Below are positions 30,098 through 38,429 of a DNA stretch of 64,000 bases, one piece after another (position 1 is the first letter of the stretch; each line of letters starts with the position of its first letter). The stretch is from Rossellomorea aquimaris. GTDB lineage: Bacteria > Bacillota > Bacilli > Bacillales > Bacillaceae_B. A program made the position numbers and the translations under genes. The stretch is taken from the NCBI RefSeq assembly GCF_001877785.1, contig NZ_MINN01000074.1, positions 310,001-374,000 of the forward strand. Direction: 5' to 3'. Under the pieces are notes generated by a model. It saw nothing but the letters and a program-made list of their open reading frames with translations, ran no database searches and was not told the DNA's origin.

Positions 30098-30213
30098 TTT
30101 GCCACCTCCTTCTTTTTAAAGGATTTATAAAGGATGAATCGAATAACATACTATTCAGAGAAACTCATTGTTTCTTCTATCATAACATTTTACAGAAGGA
30201 AGGGTAGTAAATA

Positions 30214-30717
30214 ATGGAAGTTTTGAGATTGGATCGATCCCATGCAGAGGACTACCTTAGGTTAAGGCTCGAAGCACTTAAGACAAATCCCGAGGCCTTC
30301 GGGGCAAGTTATGAGGAAACGGTATCCAGAGAGAACCCGGTCGAGCACACAGCTGCCAGACTTGATGAGCGAAAAAATTTTACTTTTGGTGCATACATTG
30401 ATGGTACCTTATCCGGCATGCTTGTGCTGGTTCCTGAAACTGCTGAGAAAATGATGCATAAGGCTTCTATATTCGGTATGTATGTGACGCCTGATCATCG
30501 GGATAAAGGGATTGCAAGAACAATGATTAAGAAAGCAATCTTACAAGCAGGAAAATTGAAAGGAATTGAACAGATAAACCTGACCGTCGTGACCATCAAC
30601 GTTTCTGCAAAAAGGCTGTATAGCTCAATAGGGTTTCATACTTATGGAATGGAAAAAAGGGCGATCAAATACAAGGGAGAGTATTTTGACGAAGAATATA
30701 TGGTGTTATTTCTTTAA
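30214..30717 (+). CDS. GNAT-family N-acetyltransferase
   Basis: 167 aa. MEVLRLDRSHAEDYLRLRLEAL at the start is a common GNAT opening, then EAFGASYEETVSRE, a GMYVTPDHRDKGIARTMI acetyl-CoA loop and NVSAKRLYSSIGFHTYGMEKRA. Substrate unknown. ATG after AAGGAAGGG; plus-strand gene among minus-strand neighbours, convergent with another GNAT. Confidence 0.9.
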   Translation: MEVLRLDRSHAEDYLRLRLEALKTNPEAFGASYEETVSRENPVEHTAARLDERKNFTFGAYIDGTLSGMLVLVPETAEKMMHKASIFGMYVTPDHRDKGIARTMIKKAILQAGKLKGIEQINLTVVTINVSAKRLYSSIGFHTYGMEKRAIKYKGEYFDEEYMVLFL

Positions 30718-30720
30718 AGC

Positions 30721-30755
30721 AAAAAAGAACGAAGAAGCAGATATCTTCGTTCTTT
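30721..30755. terminator. Bidirectional terminator between two convergent GNAT genes
   Basis: AAGAACGAAGA ... TCTTCGTTCTT perfect stem flanked by A and T runs. Confidence 0.85.
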
Positions 30756-30763
30756 CCTGTTGG

Positions 30764-31306
30764 TCAATCTTCAGGGTTGATGATTGCGTAATGCTGGTGG
30801 TCTTCCCAAATCCCATTGATCTTCACGTTTTTCACAAAAATCCCCTCTTTGTGAAATCCCGCTTTCTCCAGCACTCTCATCGATGCGACATTGTGAAGCA
30901 TCACCCCGGCTTCCACCCTGTGCAGCTTCAATTCTTGAAATGCATACTCCACAGCCAGCCTGACCGCCTCTGTTGCATATCCTTTGCCATTGTGTCCCTT
31001 GGAAAGAGAATAGCCTATATAGCAGCACTGCAGCGGTCCTCTTATTACATCAGACAGCGAAATATTGCCGATTAGATCATCTGTTCCGTTAAGGAAGATG
31101 CCGAAAGCATAGTACTCATCCCTCTCCATCCTTCCTGCAGTCCGTTCCACCCGCTCTCTTTGAGACTGAAGCGAATAGAAATCGTCATTCATCAATGGGG
31201 AAAAATCCTTAAAAAAGTTTCGGTTTTCAAGTTCGAATGAGAGCATGGCTTCTGCGTCATCAAAATGATAAGGTCTTATATAAATGTTATTTCCAGTTCT
31301 TTTCAT
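30764..31306 (-). CDS. RimJ/RimL-type GNAT N-acetyltransferase
   Basis: 180 aa. IYIRPYHFDDAEAMLSFELEN, NISLSDVIRGPLQCCYIGYSLSKGHNGKGYATEA (acetyl-CoA loop) and VEAGVMLHNVASMRVLEKAGFHKEGI match ribosomal-protein-alanine acetyltransferases (RimJ/YdaF-like). It may acetylate a ribosomal protein or an unrelated amine. Convergent with the gene at 30214. Confidence 0.9.
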   Translation of the reverse strand: MKRTGNNIYIRPYHFDDAEAMLSFELENRNFFKDFSPLMNDDFYSLQSQRERVERTAGRMERDEYYAFGIFLNGTDDLIGNISLSDVIRGPLQCCYIGYSLSKGHNGKGYATEAVRLAVEYAFQELKLHRVEAGVMLHNVASMRVLEKAGFHKEGIFVKNVKINGIWEDHQHYAIINPED

Positions 31307-31347
31307 TTAATTATATCCTTTCCTTCAACCTGTGGCTTGGCTTTACT

Positions 31348-31845
31348 TTACATAACTTTCACTTTGCTGTCGTGAGGTTTCAGCAGCCTGATAATTGTTT
31401 CTTTTTCTTCATTCTCAAATCGCCGGCTCCATTCGAACATCTTCAGGAGCATGTGAATTGTCTGTTTGTAGTTTCCTTTCCTGAGGCCGGCTTTTTCTTC
31501 TATGAACCTTTTGATAATACGGTATGTGCGTTTCTGTTTAGGTGTATCAAGGAAAATGATGAGGTCTGATTGTTCGAGGCTTTCCCACATCCATTCATGA
31601 TGATGCACACCTTCGACGATCCATGAGTCCTGACTCACAATGGAGGACAGGATGGTCCTCCTCTCCTCTTCCGACCTGCGACGGTCTCCATTCTTCCCCC
31701 GCTCCCACATGATATTATCCAGTTCATAGTGTGCTATATTCATATCTTCGCACAGCTTTCTCGCTAAAGTAGATTTGCCGCTTGCGACGGAACCGATGAT
31801 GTGGATTCTTTTCACAACACCAATTCCCTTCAGTTTCTTCTTCAT
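31348..31845 (-). CDS. P-loop NTPase/adenylate-kinase-like small kinase (topology modulation protein type)
   Basis: 165 aa. Walker A is IHIIGSVASGKSTLARKL. A central HHEWMWESLEQSDLIIFLD, with DTP and RIIKRFIEE, follows the FlaR/topology-modulation-type kinases related to adenylate and shikimate kinases. Substrate unknown. The start could instead be the GTG at 31813-31815, giving the usual MKRIHIIGS opening; both have ribosome sites at ten-base spacing. Immediately upstream is the S66 peptidase gene, on the same strand. Confidence 0.82.
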   Translation of the reverse strand: MKKKLKGIGVVKRIHIIGSVASGKSTLARKLCEDMNIAHYELDNIMWERGKNGDRRRSEEERRTILSSIVSQDSWIVEGVHHHEWMWESLEQSDLIIFLDTPKQKRTYRIIKRFIEEKAGLRKGNYKQTIHMLLKMFEWSRRFENEEKETIIRLLKPHDSKVKVM

Positions 31846-31914
31846 GAATCGATGACCCTTCCCAAGCTGCGCGCGTTATCTTATCGTATCCAGACCGCTT
31901 AGTAACCGATTGTC

Positions 31915-32928
31915 CTATTTAAAATATTGCTTTATAACCCCTTTGACGCCAGACACCTCTACTTCTGCGTACGCTCCATTTATGAGAGTCACCTGTGGAG
32001 GCTGATGTCCGCAATCAATATCATAAATGATCGGGATTCCGAGTTCACTTGATATTTCTTCGTACACATCTTCTGCACCATATCCATTTACCGGCGTATT
32101 CGATGAACTCCTTCCGAACATGATTCCTGAACAACTCTTGAACCATCCTGCCATTTTCATATGGAGGAATGCACGGCGCAGCCCGGTCATGTTCAGATCG
32201 CAATTTTCAAAATACCACACCAATGATTCACCGTCCGCAAAAGTCTCATGGAATGCTTTTACGTCCCCATATGGTGTGCCTGCAAGGTGATGAATAATAT
32301 CTATGCAGCCCCCCAGCAGTCTTCCTTTAAGTTTTTCTTCTTTATTACTGACTGTTTTCCATTCTGTATCATGCGTTAAGTGAAAAACACATGGAGACTG
32401 TTTTTCGTGCTCCCACTGCTCTTGATATTTTAGTGAAGATGTCTGAGAAACGGATTCTTCGCGCTTTGTGGTCAGTACCTTCTCCCACATCGCGGTTGTC
32501 TCGTCCCAATATTCTCCCCTTAAGTCAATGAAATTTGTGCCGTGAGCGGTGGCGATTCCCGTTTTAAGTGTGATCGAGAGAAGGAGGGCGCTGGTATCTG
32601 AATAGCCCAATACCCATTTAGCCTTCATTTTTTCAAAATCAAGGAAATCTAGAATTTCTATTAGAAGCTCTCCACCCCATGGGGGCATGATGACTTCAAT
32701 ACTTTCATCGTCCATCATTTTCATGAACTCTGCTGCTCTTTTTTCGGCATCTGCTGATCTTGCTTTTTCCTGAGTCCATACGGTTTCTCCAAATGAAAGG
32801 GAATATCCCTTTTCCTCCAACCTCGCTGCCGACTGCCTCAATAAGTTATGAAGTTCTGAAGGCACTCCAGATGACGGTGCTGTGACGCCTATTTTTGACC
32901 GTGTGTTTAAATATGGATACGTTATCAT
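31915..32928 (-). CDS. S66-family peptidase (LD-carboxypeptidase/MccF-like)
   Basis: 337 aa. KIGVTAPSSGVPSELHNLL at the start, and the nucleophile serine in WVLGYSDTSALLLS; GRLLGGCIDIIHHLAGTPYGD, and a C-terminal IIYDIDCGHQPPQVTL with the catalytic His. These are Ser-Glu-His hydrolases. Members cut murein tetrapeptides (LdcA) or detoxify peptide-nucleotide antibiotics such as microcin C (MccF). Sequence does not decide which. ATG after a G-rich site. Confidence 0.9.
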   Translation of the reverse strand: MITYPYLNTRSKIGVTAPSSGVPSELHNLLRQSAARLEEKGYSLSFGETVWTQEKARSADAEKRAAEFMKMMDDESIEVIMPPWGGELLIEILDFLDFEKMKAKWVLGYSDTSALLLSITLKTGIATAHGTNFIDLRGEYWDETTAMWEKVLTTKREESVSQTSSLKYQEQWEHEKQSPCVFHLTHDTEWKTVSNKEEKLKGRLLGGCIDIIHHLAGTPYGDVKAFHETFADGESLVWYFENCDLNMTGLRRAFLHMKMAGWFKSCSGIMFGRSSSNTPVNGYGAEDVYEEISSELGIPIIYDIDCGHQPPQVTLINGAYAEVEVSGVKGVIKQYFK

Positions 32929-33013
32929 TCGCTTCCCCCCAATGTGTTTTTAGAATTTTAGCAGATTATTTGATTGATAACAAGAATTATTTTCCATTCA
33001 CTCTCAATGCAGC

Positions 33014-34021
33014 TCAGTTTTTAATGAAGAGAAACTTCTCTTGCTTCGAATGTGATTCAAAGCTATGCGTCTCGTTTTCACGGGATGTCTGCTTGCTTTT
33101 ATAAGGTTCATGATCAATCAGACCCTCTATGCATTTCACGATGCCGTTGAGCAGTAAGGTCGTCACAGTGAAACACAGAAGCGGCCCCATGAATATCCAC
33201 CACGAGAGACCAAGCTCCTTATAGCTTGTTCCCATCATCCCGGACCATTCTTGAATGAACGGCTTGGGGGGATGACAAAACGGGGTGTAACATACATCGG
33301 TCCCCCCGAAATAAAGGGTGAAAAAACCTAAATGTGCAATGATCAGGAGCATTTGGATGACGATTTTGGGATAAATGATAAATAGACGCATCTTCAAATG
33401 CGGGAGCACATGCTTATAAAAAATGAACAATGGGCTTCCCCCCAATACCGTGGCAGATGTAATAAATTCTTCACCGAGAATCTGTTCCGTTTCGTTCGAA
33501 ATGAGAATGGCGGTCGTCGGAACAGTAATAATGGCGAGTACAAGTACTTCTATTACGATTCTTTCAGAAAGGGTAGTTGTGAATCCTTCCATTGGCTCCC
33601 ATATGACCGGGTACAATATGTTATAGGCGATAATGGACTGAGGGATAAAATAAAATGATGTAAAGAATTTATGGGCAAAAGATTTTACCCTGAACTTGGA
33701 GAATCCCCCGATTATACCGATCCCGAATGCAACAATGAAACTCAGGAGTGAAATGATAATCGCTGCTCCGATTGTATAAACTGCACCTTCCAGCAATTTG
33801 TATCCAATGTCATACCCTTCACGGTCAGTTCCAAATGGGAATTGCCATGACGGTGCAAAAGGTGCATCCCCTATGATCCTTCCATTATCATCCCGAAGAA
33901 GCAGCATTTGTGGAATGTCGTTATCAGGGAGCAGGTTGTAGATAAGACTGGAAATCAAAAGAAGGAGAATGGAACTTGTACATATAATCATACCGATTCT
34001 GTAAAATGCAACTGTCTTCAA
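33014..34021 (-). CDS. ABC transporter permease, DppC-like
   Basis: 335 aa. An N-terminal helix, then an extracytoplasmic segment with FGTDREGYDIGYKLLEGA, then five more helices and the EAA-type loop EEFITSATVLGGSPLFIFYKHVLPHL. This is a binding-protein-dependent permease of the dipeptide/oligopeptide/nickel group. It starts TTG inside a 4-base TTGA overlap with the upstream permease. Neither ATPase nor substrate-binding protein is next to it. Confidence 0.85.
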   Translation of the reverse strand: MKTVAFYRIGMIICTSSILLLLISSLIYNLLPDNDIPQMLLLRDDNGRIIGDAPFAPSWQFPFGTDREGYDIGYKLLEGAVYTIGAAIIISLLSFIVAFGIGIIGGFSKFRVKSFAHKFFTSFYFIPQSIIAYNILYPVIWEPMEGFTTTLSERIVIEVLVLAIITVPTTAILISNETEQILGEEFITSATVLGGSPLFIFYKHVLPHLKMRLFIIYPKIVIQMLLIIAHLGFFTLYFGGTDVCYTPFCHPPKPFIQEWSGMMGTSYKELGLSWWIFMGPLLCFTVTTLLLNGIVKCIEGLIDHEPYKSKQTSRENETHSFESHSKQEKFLFIKN

Positions 34022-34866
34022 AGGCTCATCTCCTTTCCAGTCTTACGCAGAATTACCACCTGTAAAAGTTTTATACACAGGTAAAGCGGAAGAAAAAGCA
34101 GGATCGATGCCACCGCAAAGATTGACGGGGTATTATAAGTGAACAGGAAAGATGTTATGCCAAAAACGTTGAATAGATACTCCAGGATCAATAAATTGGA
34201 GATCATCATCCAGGCAATCTGCTTGCCGTGATATGTAAGGCTGACCATGACATTCCTCATCATATGGATAAACAGGATCCTGAATTGCGCAAGCCCCTTG
34301 CTCTTTGCCAGTTCAACATATGGCCTTCCCTCTTCTTCGCGGAGAAATCCGACCATGTTACTGAAAAAGAAGAAAGAGGGAAGCACACTCAATGTGACAG
34401 CGGGTAGCAAAATTACCTGATTTTCTCCTACAGCAGCAATATCGATCAGCAGAAGTCCGGTTATCTTGAAAAACCATATGATTGCTAGTTGGGTCAAGAT
34501 GATTATAAAAATATCGGGTAAAGATCCAATTAAGAATGAGAATACCTTTACACCATTCTTAAACACCCTGTTTATAGAGAAGTAAAGTATTAGCAGAAGT
34601 ATAGAACAAAATAATGCCAGTATTAATGATAGAAAAAAAATGCGTGCACTGCTCCAGTATGCCAGGAGAAGAATAGGAAATAACTTTCTCTCGATATCAG
34701 AAATCGGGTTAACGTAAACAAGGTCCCCCGGTGACAGTAAATCTTTGAATACTTCCCCTATCTGCCTTATAAAAGAGAAAACTGAAAGTGATTGGTTTTC
34801 AAAAAGTGCTGAAGAGGCACTTACAAAAATGATGCCGGTTATGATAAGTAAAACTTCTCCTGCCAT
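34018..34866 (-). CDS. ABC transporter permease, DppB-like
   Basis: 282 aa from the ATG at 34864-34866. About six helices; the EAA loop is PYVELAKSKGLAQFRILFIHMMRN. It overlaps the next permease gene by four bases (TTGA), so both form one heterodimeric channel. The ATG has no ribosome site, whereas GGGGGAG stands seven bases before an in-frame ATT at 34885-34887, so the true start may be a rare ATT (or unannotated) codon, adding IPKKIIS. No ATPase genes follow; a shared ATPase from elsewhere is needed. Confidence 0.82.
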   Translation of the reverse strand: MAGEVLLIITGIIFVSASSALFENQSLSVFSFIRQIGEVFKDLLSPGDLVYVNPISDIERKLFPILLLAYWSSARIFFLSLILALFCSILLLILYFSINRVFKNGVKVFSFLIGSLPDIFIIILTQLAIIWFFKITGLLLIDIAAVGENQVILLPAVTLSVLPSFFFFSNMVGFLREEEGRPYVELAKSKGLAQFRILFIHMMRNVMVSLTYHGKQIAWMMISNLLILEYLFNVFGITSFLFTYNTPSIFAVASILLFLPLYLCIKLLQVVILRKTGKEMSL

Positions 34867-35057
34867 GGAAATGATTTTCTTGGGAATGACCTTTCTCCCC
34901 CTTTCTAATTCTATCTATCTACACTAAATAATGGTAACATTTTACTTTTATATAGCAATACTTTTTTACAATTTTGTGACTTCGTGAATCTCATCTAAAT
35001 TTCATGATTCTATGGTAAACTAATTTAGTTGTGAAAAATCCACTTGGAGGTACTGGT

Positions 35058-36368
35058 TTGAAAAAAGTCACATTGAAAAAGAATTTATCTGCAGCAATGA
35101 TCTCACTCTTGGCGCTGTCCTCTTTTGGGGGAACCGTCCATGGGGAGTCCAAAACCGGGATCAATGCAGATGCGGCAATCTTAGTAAATGCAGAAACCGG
35201 AAAGATTGTTGATAAATATAATGAAGATCAGCCGCTCGGAGTAGCATCGATGACAAAGATGATGACAGAGTATCTGGTTCTTGAAGCAATCGATAAGGGA
35301 AAAATAGAGTGGACAGATACGTATAAGATAAGTGATAAAGTATATCAGCTTGCCAATGCTCCCGGCTTGAGCAATGTGCCTTTACGTGCAGGAGACGCTT
35401 ATACAATAAAAGAACTATATGAAGCGATGGTCATCAAGTCCGGAAATGGTGCGGCCATTGCACTGTCAGAAGCTGTTGCCGGCAGCGAAGGAGAATTTGT
35501 CAAGAGGATGAATGCCAAAGCGGCACAGCTTGGGATGGAACATTATAAATTTGTCAATTCAAGCGGATTGAGCAATTATGACATGCTCGGCATGCACCCT
35601 GAAGGGACAGGTGTAAATGATGAAAATATGGTGTCTGCAGAAGATATGGCGACACTTGCGTATCGTTTGATTAAAGACTACCCTGAAGTTTTAAAAACAT
35701 CGGGTACGAATTATAAGTACTTCAGGAAAGGTACGGATGAAGAGTATTTGATGAAGAATACAAATGCCCTTCTGAAAGACCGTGCCTATTCTTATAAAGG
35801 GGCTGACGGCCTCAAGACGGGAACGACCCCTTTTGCGGGATCCACGTTTACCGGTACCGCCGAACGGGATGGAGTGAGATACATCACCGTAATTCTCGAT
35901 GCCAAGGACCAATATGGTCAACCGAGCAGCGCTGAACGTTTCATACAAGCTGCAAAGATGCTCGATTACGGTTTCACTCAATATGAAACAGTCCAATACA
36001 CCCTTGATGATACGGAAACAAAAGATGCTCTCCCCGTTCAAGATGGTAAAGAGGCTGAGGTTAAGATCACTGTGGACAAGCCAATAAAGGTCCGAATGAT
36101 GAAAAAGGAAATCAAGCAGGCAGGCGTTGAGTTAAAACTGGATAAAGACAAAACGGGTGAAGATGGCAAACTCCAGGCCCCTGTTGAAAAAGGAGAGAAA
36201 ATTGGAGAGCTGGTGCTAAAGAATGAGAAAGAGGCAGAATATATTTTAGACGGGCTCCAACGAGATCAGAAGGTGAATGTGTACGCTTCTTCCACTGTTG
36301 AAAAAGCGAATTGGTTTGTAAGAAGTGCCAGAAATATTGGTGAATTTCTCAAAGATATATTCGGATAA
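35058..36368 (+). CDS. dacA: D-alanyl-D-alanine carboxypeptidase, PBP5-like
   Basis: 436 aa from a TTG at 35058, preceded by GGAGG; a longer in-frame GTG at 35031 lacks a site. Signal peptide (MKKVTLKKNLSAAMISLLAL...). Catalytic SMTK (SxxK, Ser ~64), VIKSGNGAAIA (SxN) and DGLKTGTTPFAG (KTG) are in order. The C-terminal domain (~280-410) and the amphipathic anchor (NWFVRSARNIGEFLKDIFG) match Bacillus DacA, 443 aa. It trims the terminal D-Ala from pentapeptide side chains. Not next to guaB or pdxST as in B. subtilis, so possibly a second PBP5-type copy. Confidence 0.93.
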   Translation: MKKVTLKKNLSAAMISLLALSSFGGTVHGESKTGINADAAILVNAETGKIVDKYNEDQPLGVASMTKMMTEYLVLEAIDKGKIEWTDTYKISDKVYQLANAPGLSNVPLRAGDAYTIKELYEAMVIKSGNGAAIALSEAVAGSEGEFVKRMNAKAAQLGMEHYKFVNSSGLSNYDMLGMHPEGTGVNDENMVSAEDMATLAYRLIKDYPEVLKTSGTNYKYFRKGTDEEYLMKNTNALLKDRAYSYKGADGLKTGTTPFAGSTFTGTAERDGVRYITVILDAKDQYGQPSSAERFIQAAKMLDYGFTQYETVQYTLDDTETKDALPVQDGKEAEVKITVDKPIKVRMMKKEIKQAGVELKLDKDKTGEDGKLQAPVEKGEKIGELVLKNEKEAEYILDGLQRDQKVNVYASSTVEKANWFVRSARNIGEFLKDIFG

Positions 36369-36464
36369 GCTGAATCTAACAAGCATCTATGAAGAAAACA
36401 GTTGCTTTCTGCCGTGAATCATGACAAGCTTACTAGGTCAGTATTTTATAAAGAAGGTGAAATA

Positions 36465-36857
36465 ATGATTGAAGTCAAGATTTCCTCACTGAGTGACGGG
36501 GACCTGAATAGAGGCGTTTTCGCCAAGCGGGATATAACAAAAGGTGAGCTCGTACATGAGGCACCGGTACTCCCTTACCCAAACGAAGAACATGAACATA
36601 TCGAAAAAACGTTCTTAGCAGATTATGTGTTTGAATATGGCATAAATCACACGGCTCTGTTGTTGGGCTACGGAATGCTGTTTAACCATTCGTATACGCC
36701 TAACACGATCTATGAAATAAATTTTGATCAGCATACATTTGATTTTTACGCATACAAGGACATCAAAGCCGGAGAAGAACTTCTAATCAATTATAACGGT
36801 GAAGTCGAAAATGATACACCGCTTTGGTTTGATAAAGATGATCAGTCTGAAGACTGA
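36465..36857 (+). CDS. SET-domain protein
   Basis: 130 aa from the ATG at 36465 (AGAAGGTGA upstream); the frame begins earlier but without a site. It is almost only a SET domain: NRGVFAKRDITKGELVHEAP, the FNHSYTPNTIYEIN pseudo-knot strand and IKAGEELLINYNG with the catalytic Tyr. SET proteins are protein-lysine methyltransferases, found in many bacteria but of mostly unknown targets. It lies 97 bases after dacA and ends with a bidirectional terminator, so both may share a transcript. Confidence 0.86.
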   Translation: MIEVKISSLSDGDLNRGVFAKRDITKGELVHEAPVLPYPNEEHEHIEKTFLADYVFEYGINHTALLLGYGMLFNHSYTPNTIYEINFDQHTFDFYAYKDIKAGEELLINYNGEVENDTPLWFDKDDQSED

Positions 36858-36867
36858 GTACTTTTAA

Positions 36868-36900
36868 GGGTGGAAGGGCTTTGAAAAGCCCTTCCACCCT
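36868..36900. terminator. Bidirectional terminator between SET and EcsC genes
   Basis: GGGTGGAAGGGCTTTTGAAAAGCCCTTCCACCC-like perfect palindromic stem, in a convergent position. Confidence 0.9.
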
Positions 36901-36907
36901 CTTTGAT

Positions 36908-37720
36908 TTATACATGTGCTTCTAGCTTTTCGAGAATACGCCGTTTTCTATAGAGCATCCGCCCGGCTTCCCCTATATCATGCATCATTGATTTATTAAT
37001 AAAAGCGCCAAAAAGGATTCCAGCTATCGGGATCATTTGAAATAGTTTTTTCCACCCGAAATTATCCCTGAAGCTGGCCATTACTTCCCTCCAGCCTTGA
37101 AGCTGTGAAATTGTCTGGTCTTTCTTATTTGGTGAAGCCTGGTTGAATTCCGACAGCTCCTGTAGAATGGCCTGTTTACCAACGATGTCGGATGATACGA
37201 ATTGAAGGCATTTAATGATAAATACCCTCTCACTCTGTTCATTGGGGTCGTAGCCATAACTGAGGGCGATTTCCTGGAGTGTTTTTAACGAGATTCCCAG
37301 AATGAAGGGGATATCGATGCTTAAGGTAAGAAATCCCCCGATTCCGGTAGTTGCACCTTGAGTCATGGCAACTTTCTTACGGGATACGACTATCGCTTGA
37401 CTGACCTCATCCATTACCTGCAGAGGCAGCTCTTTCACCTCAGATATTCCCATTTCTTCATTTCCAGTCTGTTTCTCTATTCTTTTCAACACCTCTTTTT
37501 CGTTGGTAAGATAGCTCCCGCCTTTTTGAATGTAGCTCCCGATTTCATCCAGCGCCTGTCCCAATTTTTTATGCACCATCTTCGGCGTTATCCGATCCAG
37601 GATCATGAACGGCAGCTTTCCGATCTTCTCCCAGAACCACAGCCCTTTATGATCTTTCTCCCATTTTGCCACTGTTTTTAGTTCTTGAAGTAAATATTCT
37701 TTTGTTTCGTATTGAGTCAT
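36908..37720 (-). CDS. EcsC-family protein
   Basis: 270 aa. Family marks: KWEKDHKGLWFWEKIGKLPFMIL, a hydrophobic segment TTGIGGFLTLSIDIPFILGISLK and PIAGILFGAFINKSMMHDIGEAGRMLYRKR. The name comes from the third gene of the ecs ABC-transporter operon, but many Bacillus carry stand-alone paralogues like this. Role unknown; membrane-associated at least through the hydrophobic helices. ATG after AAGGAG. Confidence 0.88.
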   Translation of the reverse strand: MTQYETKEYLLQELKTVAKWEKDHKGLWFWEKIGKLPFMILDRITPKMVHKKLGQALDEIGSYIQKGGSYLTNEKEVLKRIEKQTGNEEMGISEVKELPLQVMDEVSQAIVVSRKKVAMTQGATTGIGGFLTLSIDIPFILGISLKTLQEIALSYGYDPNEQSERVFIIKCLQFVSSDIVGKQAILQELSEFNQASPNKKDQTISQLQGWREVMASFRDNFGWKKLFQMIPIAGILFGAFINKSMMHDIGEAGRMLYRKRRILEKLEAHV

Positions 37721-37845
37721 TTGTGTCTCCTTACTTCTTAAATATTATTGATGTTTATTTCCCATTATTGTCGGTGAGTTCATATGTAAACTAATTAGTT
37801 TCAAAAAAAGACGCATGTCTATTAACACATGCATCTCCTGTATCC

Positions 37846-38007
37846 TTACTGGCCTCCCCCGAACCAGCTGCTTGCTTTTATTCGTGCCTCTTCCTGGATC
37901 TGCCTTTCATTGGCAGTCGGGTCGTCTTGGAAGGTCGATGTCCTGCGTTTTATTAGTGAGCTTAAGATGCCAACCAATATGGCGATACCGATGATGAACC
38001 AAAGCAT
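37846..38007 (-). CDS. 53-aa membrane-anchored small protein, function unknown
   Basis: Reads MLWFIIGIAILVGILSSLI, a membrane helix, then a basic stretch (KRR) and the hydrophilic tail ERQIQEEARIKASSWFGGGQ. ATG has GGAGGGATTC upstream. Strong start site and a sensible single-helix layout support it. Small proteins with this helix and a tail ending in SWFGGG-like residues occur in several Bacillus species, but I have no name for it. No close terminator was seen. Confidence 0.7.
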   Translation of the reverse strand: MLWFIIGIAILVGILSSLIKRRTSTFQDDPTANERQIQEEARIKASSWFGGGQ

Positions 38008-38155
38008 GTGAATCCCTCCCTTGGAACATTTTAACTTTCTTATTATTTATATACGGATGGAGGGTGGGAAAGTTTCATTTTATATGTCTCTATAGATTTT
38101 GGAACTAAACTTAAAACCCCAAAAGCCGAACAGATTTCATAGTAGGTTCTCAATG

Positions 38156-38395
38156 CCGCTATTGATTTCCGTGCAAAACTTCGCTTTCCGCGGGCGGTTG
38201 GTGAGCCTCCTCGGCTTCGCCTGCGGGGTCTCACCTAACTCGCTTTTCCCGCAGGAGTCTACGTTTTGCACTCCAATCAATCGCTGGATAAACTAAAACA
38301 TTGATATCAGTAAAACTTAAAAAACCTGAACTAATTTACAACTTAGAAAGCAAATTAGTTCAGGTTTCTATTAAAATTTTTATTCCAACCTCTTT
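38156..38395 (-). repeat. Composite intergenic repeat, copy 2 (uninterrupted)
   Basis: Element body 38156-38288 (GCCGCTATTGATTTCCGTGC to CACTCCAATCAATCGCTGG), then a 47-base hairpin at 38321-38367 and an end matching copy 1 (TATTCCAACCTCTTT). Copy 1 at 17339-17832 shares it base for base over long stretches, apart from the insertion there. Both copies sit right after the 3' end of a minus-strand gene. Confidence 0.88.
38321..38367 (-). terminator. Repeat-borne hairpin after pbpA
   Basis: Inverted repeat AACCTGAACTAATTT/AAATTAGTTCAGGTT followed by T6 on the minus strand, about 60 bases past the pbpA stop. It is part of the composite repeat. Confidence 0.78.
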
Positions 38396-38429
38396 AATTA
38401 GACTAACAACTTGTATCTCAGTTCATATG

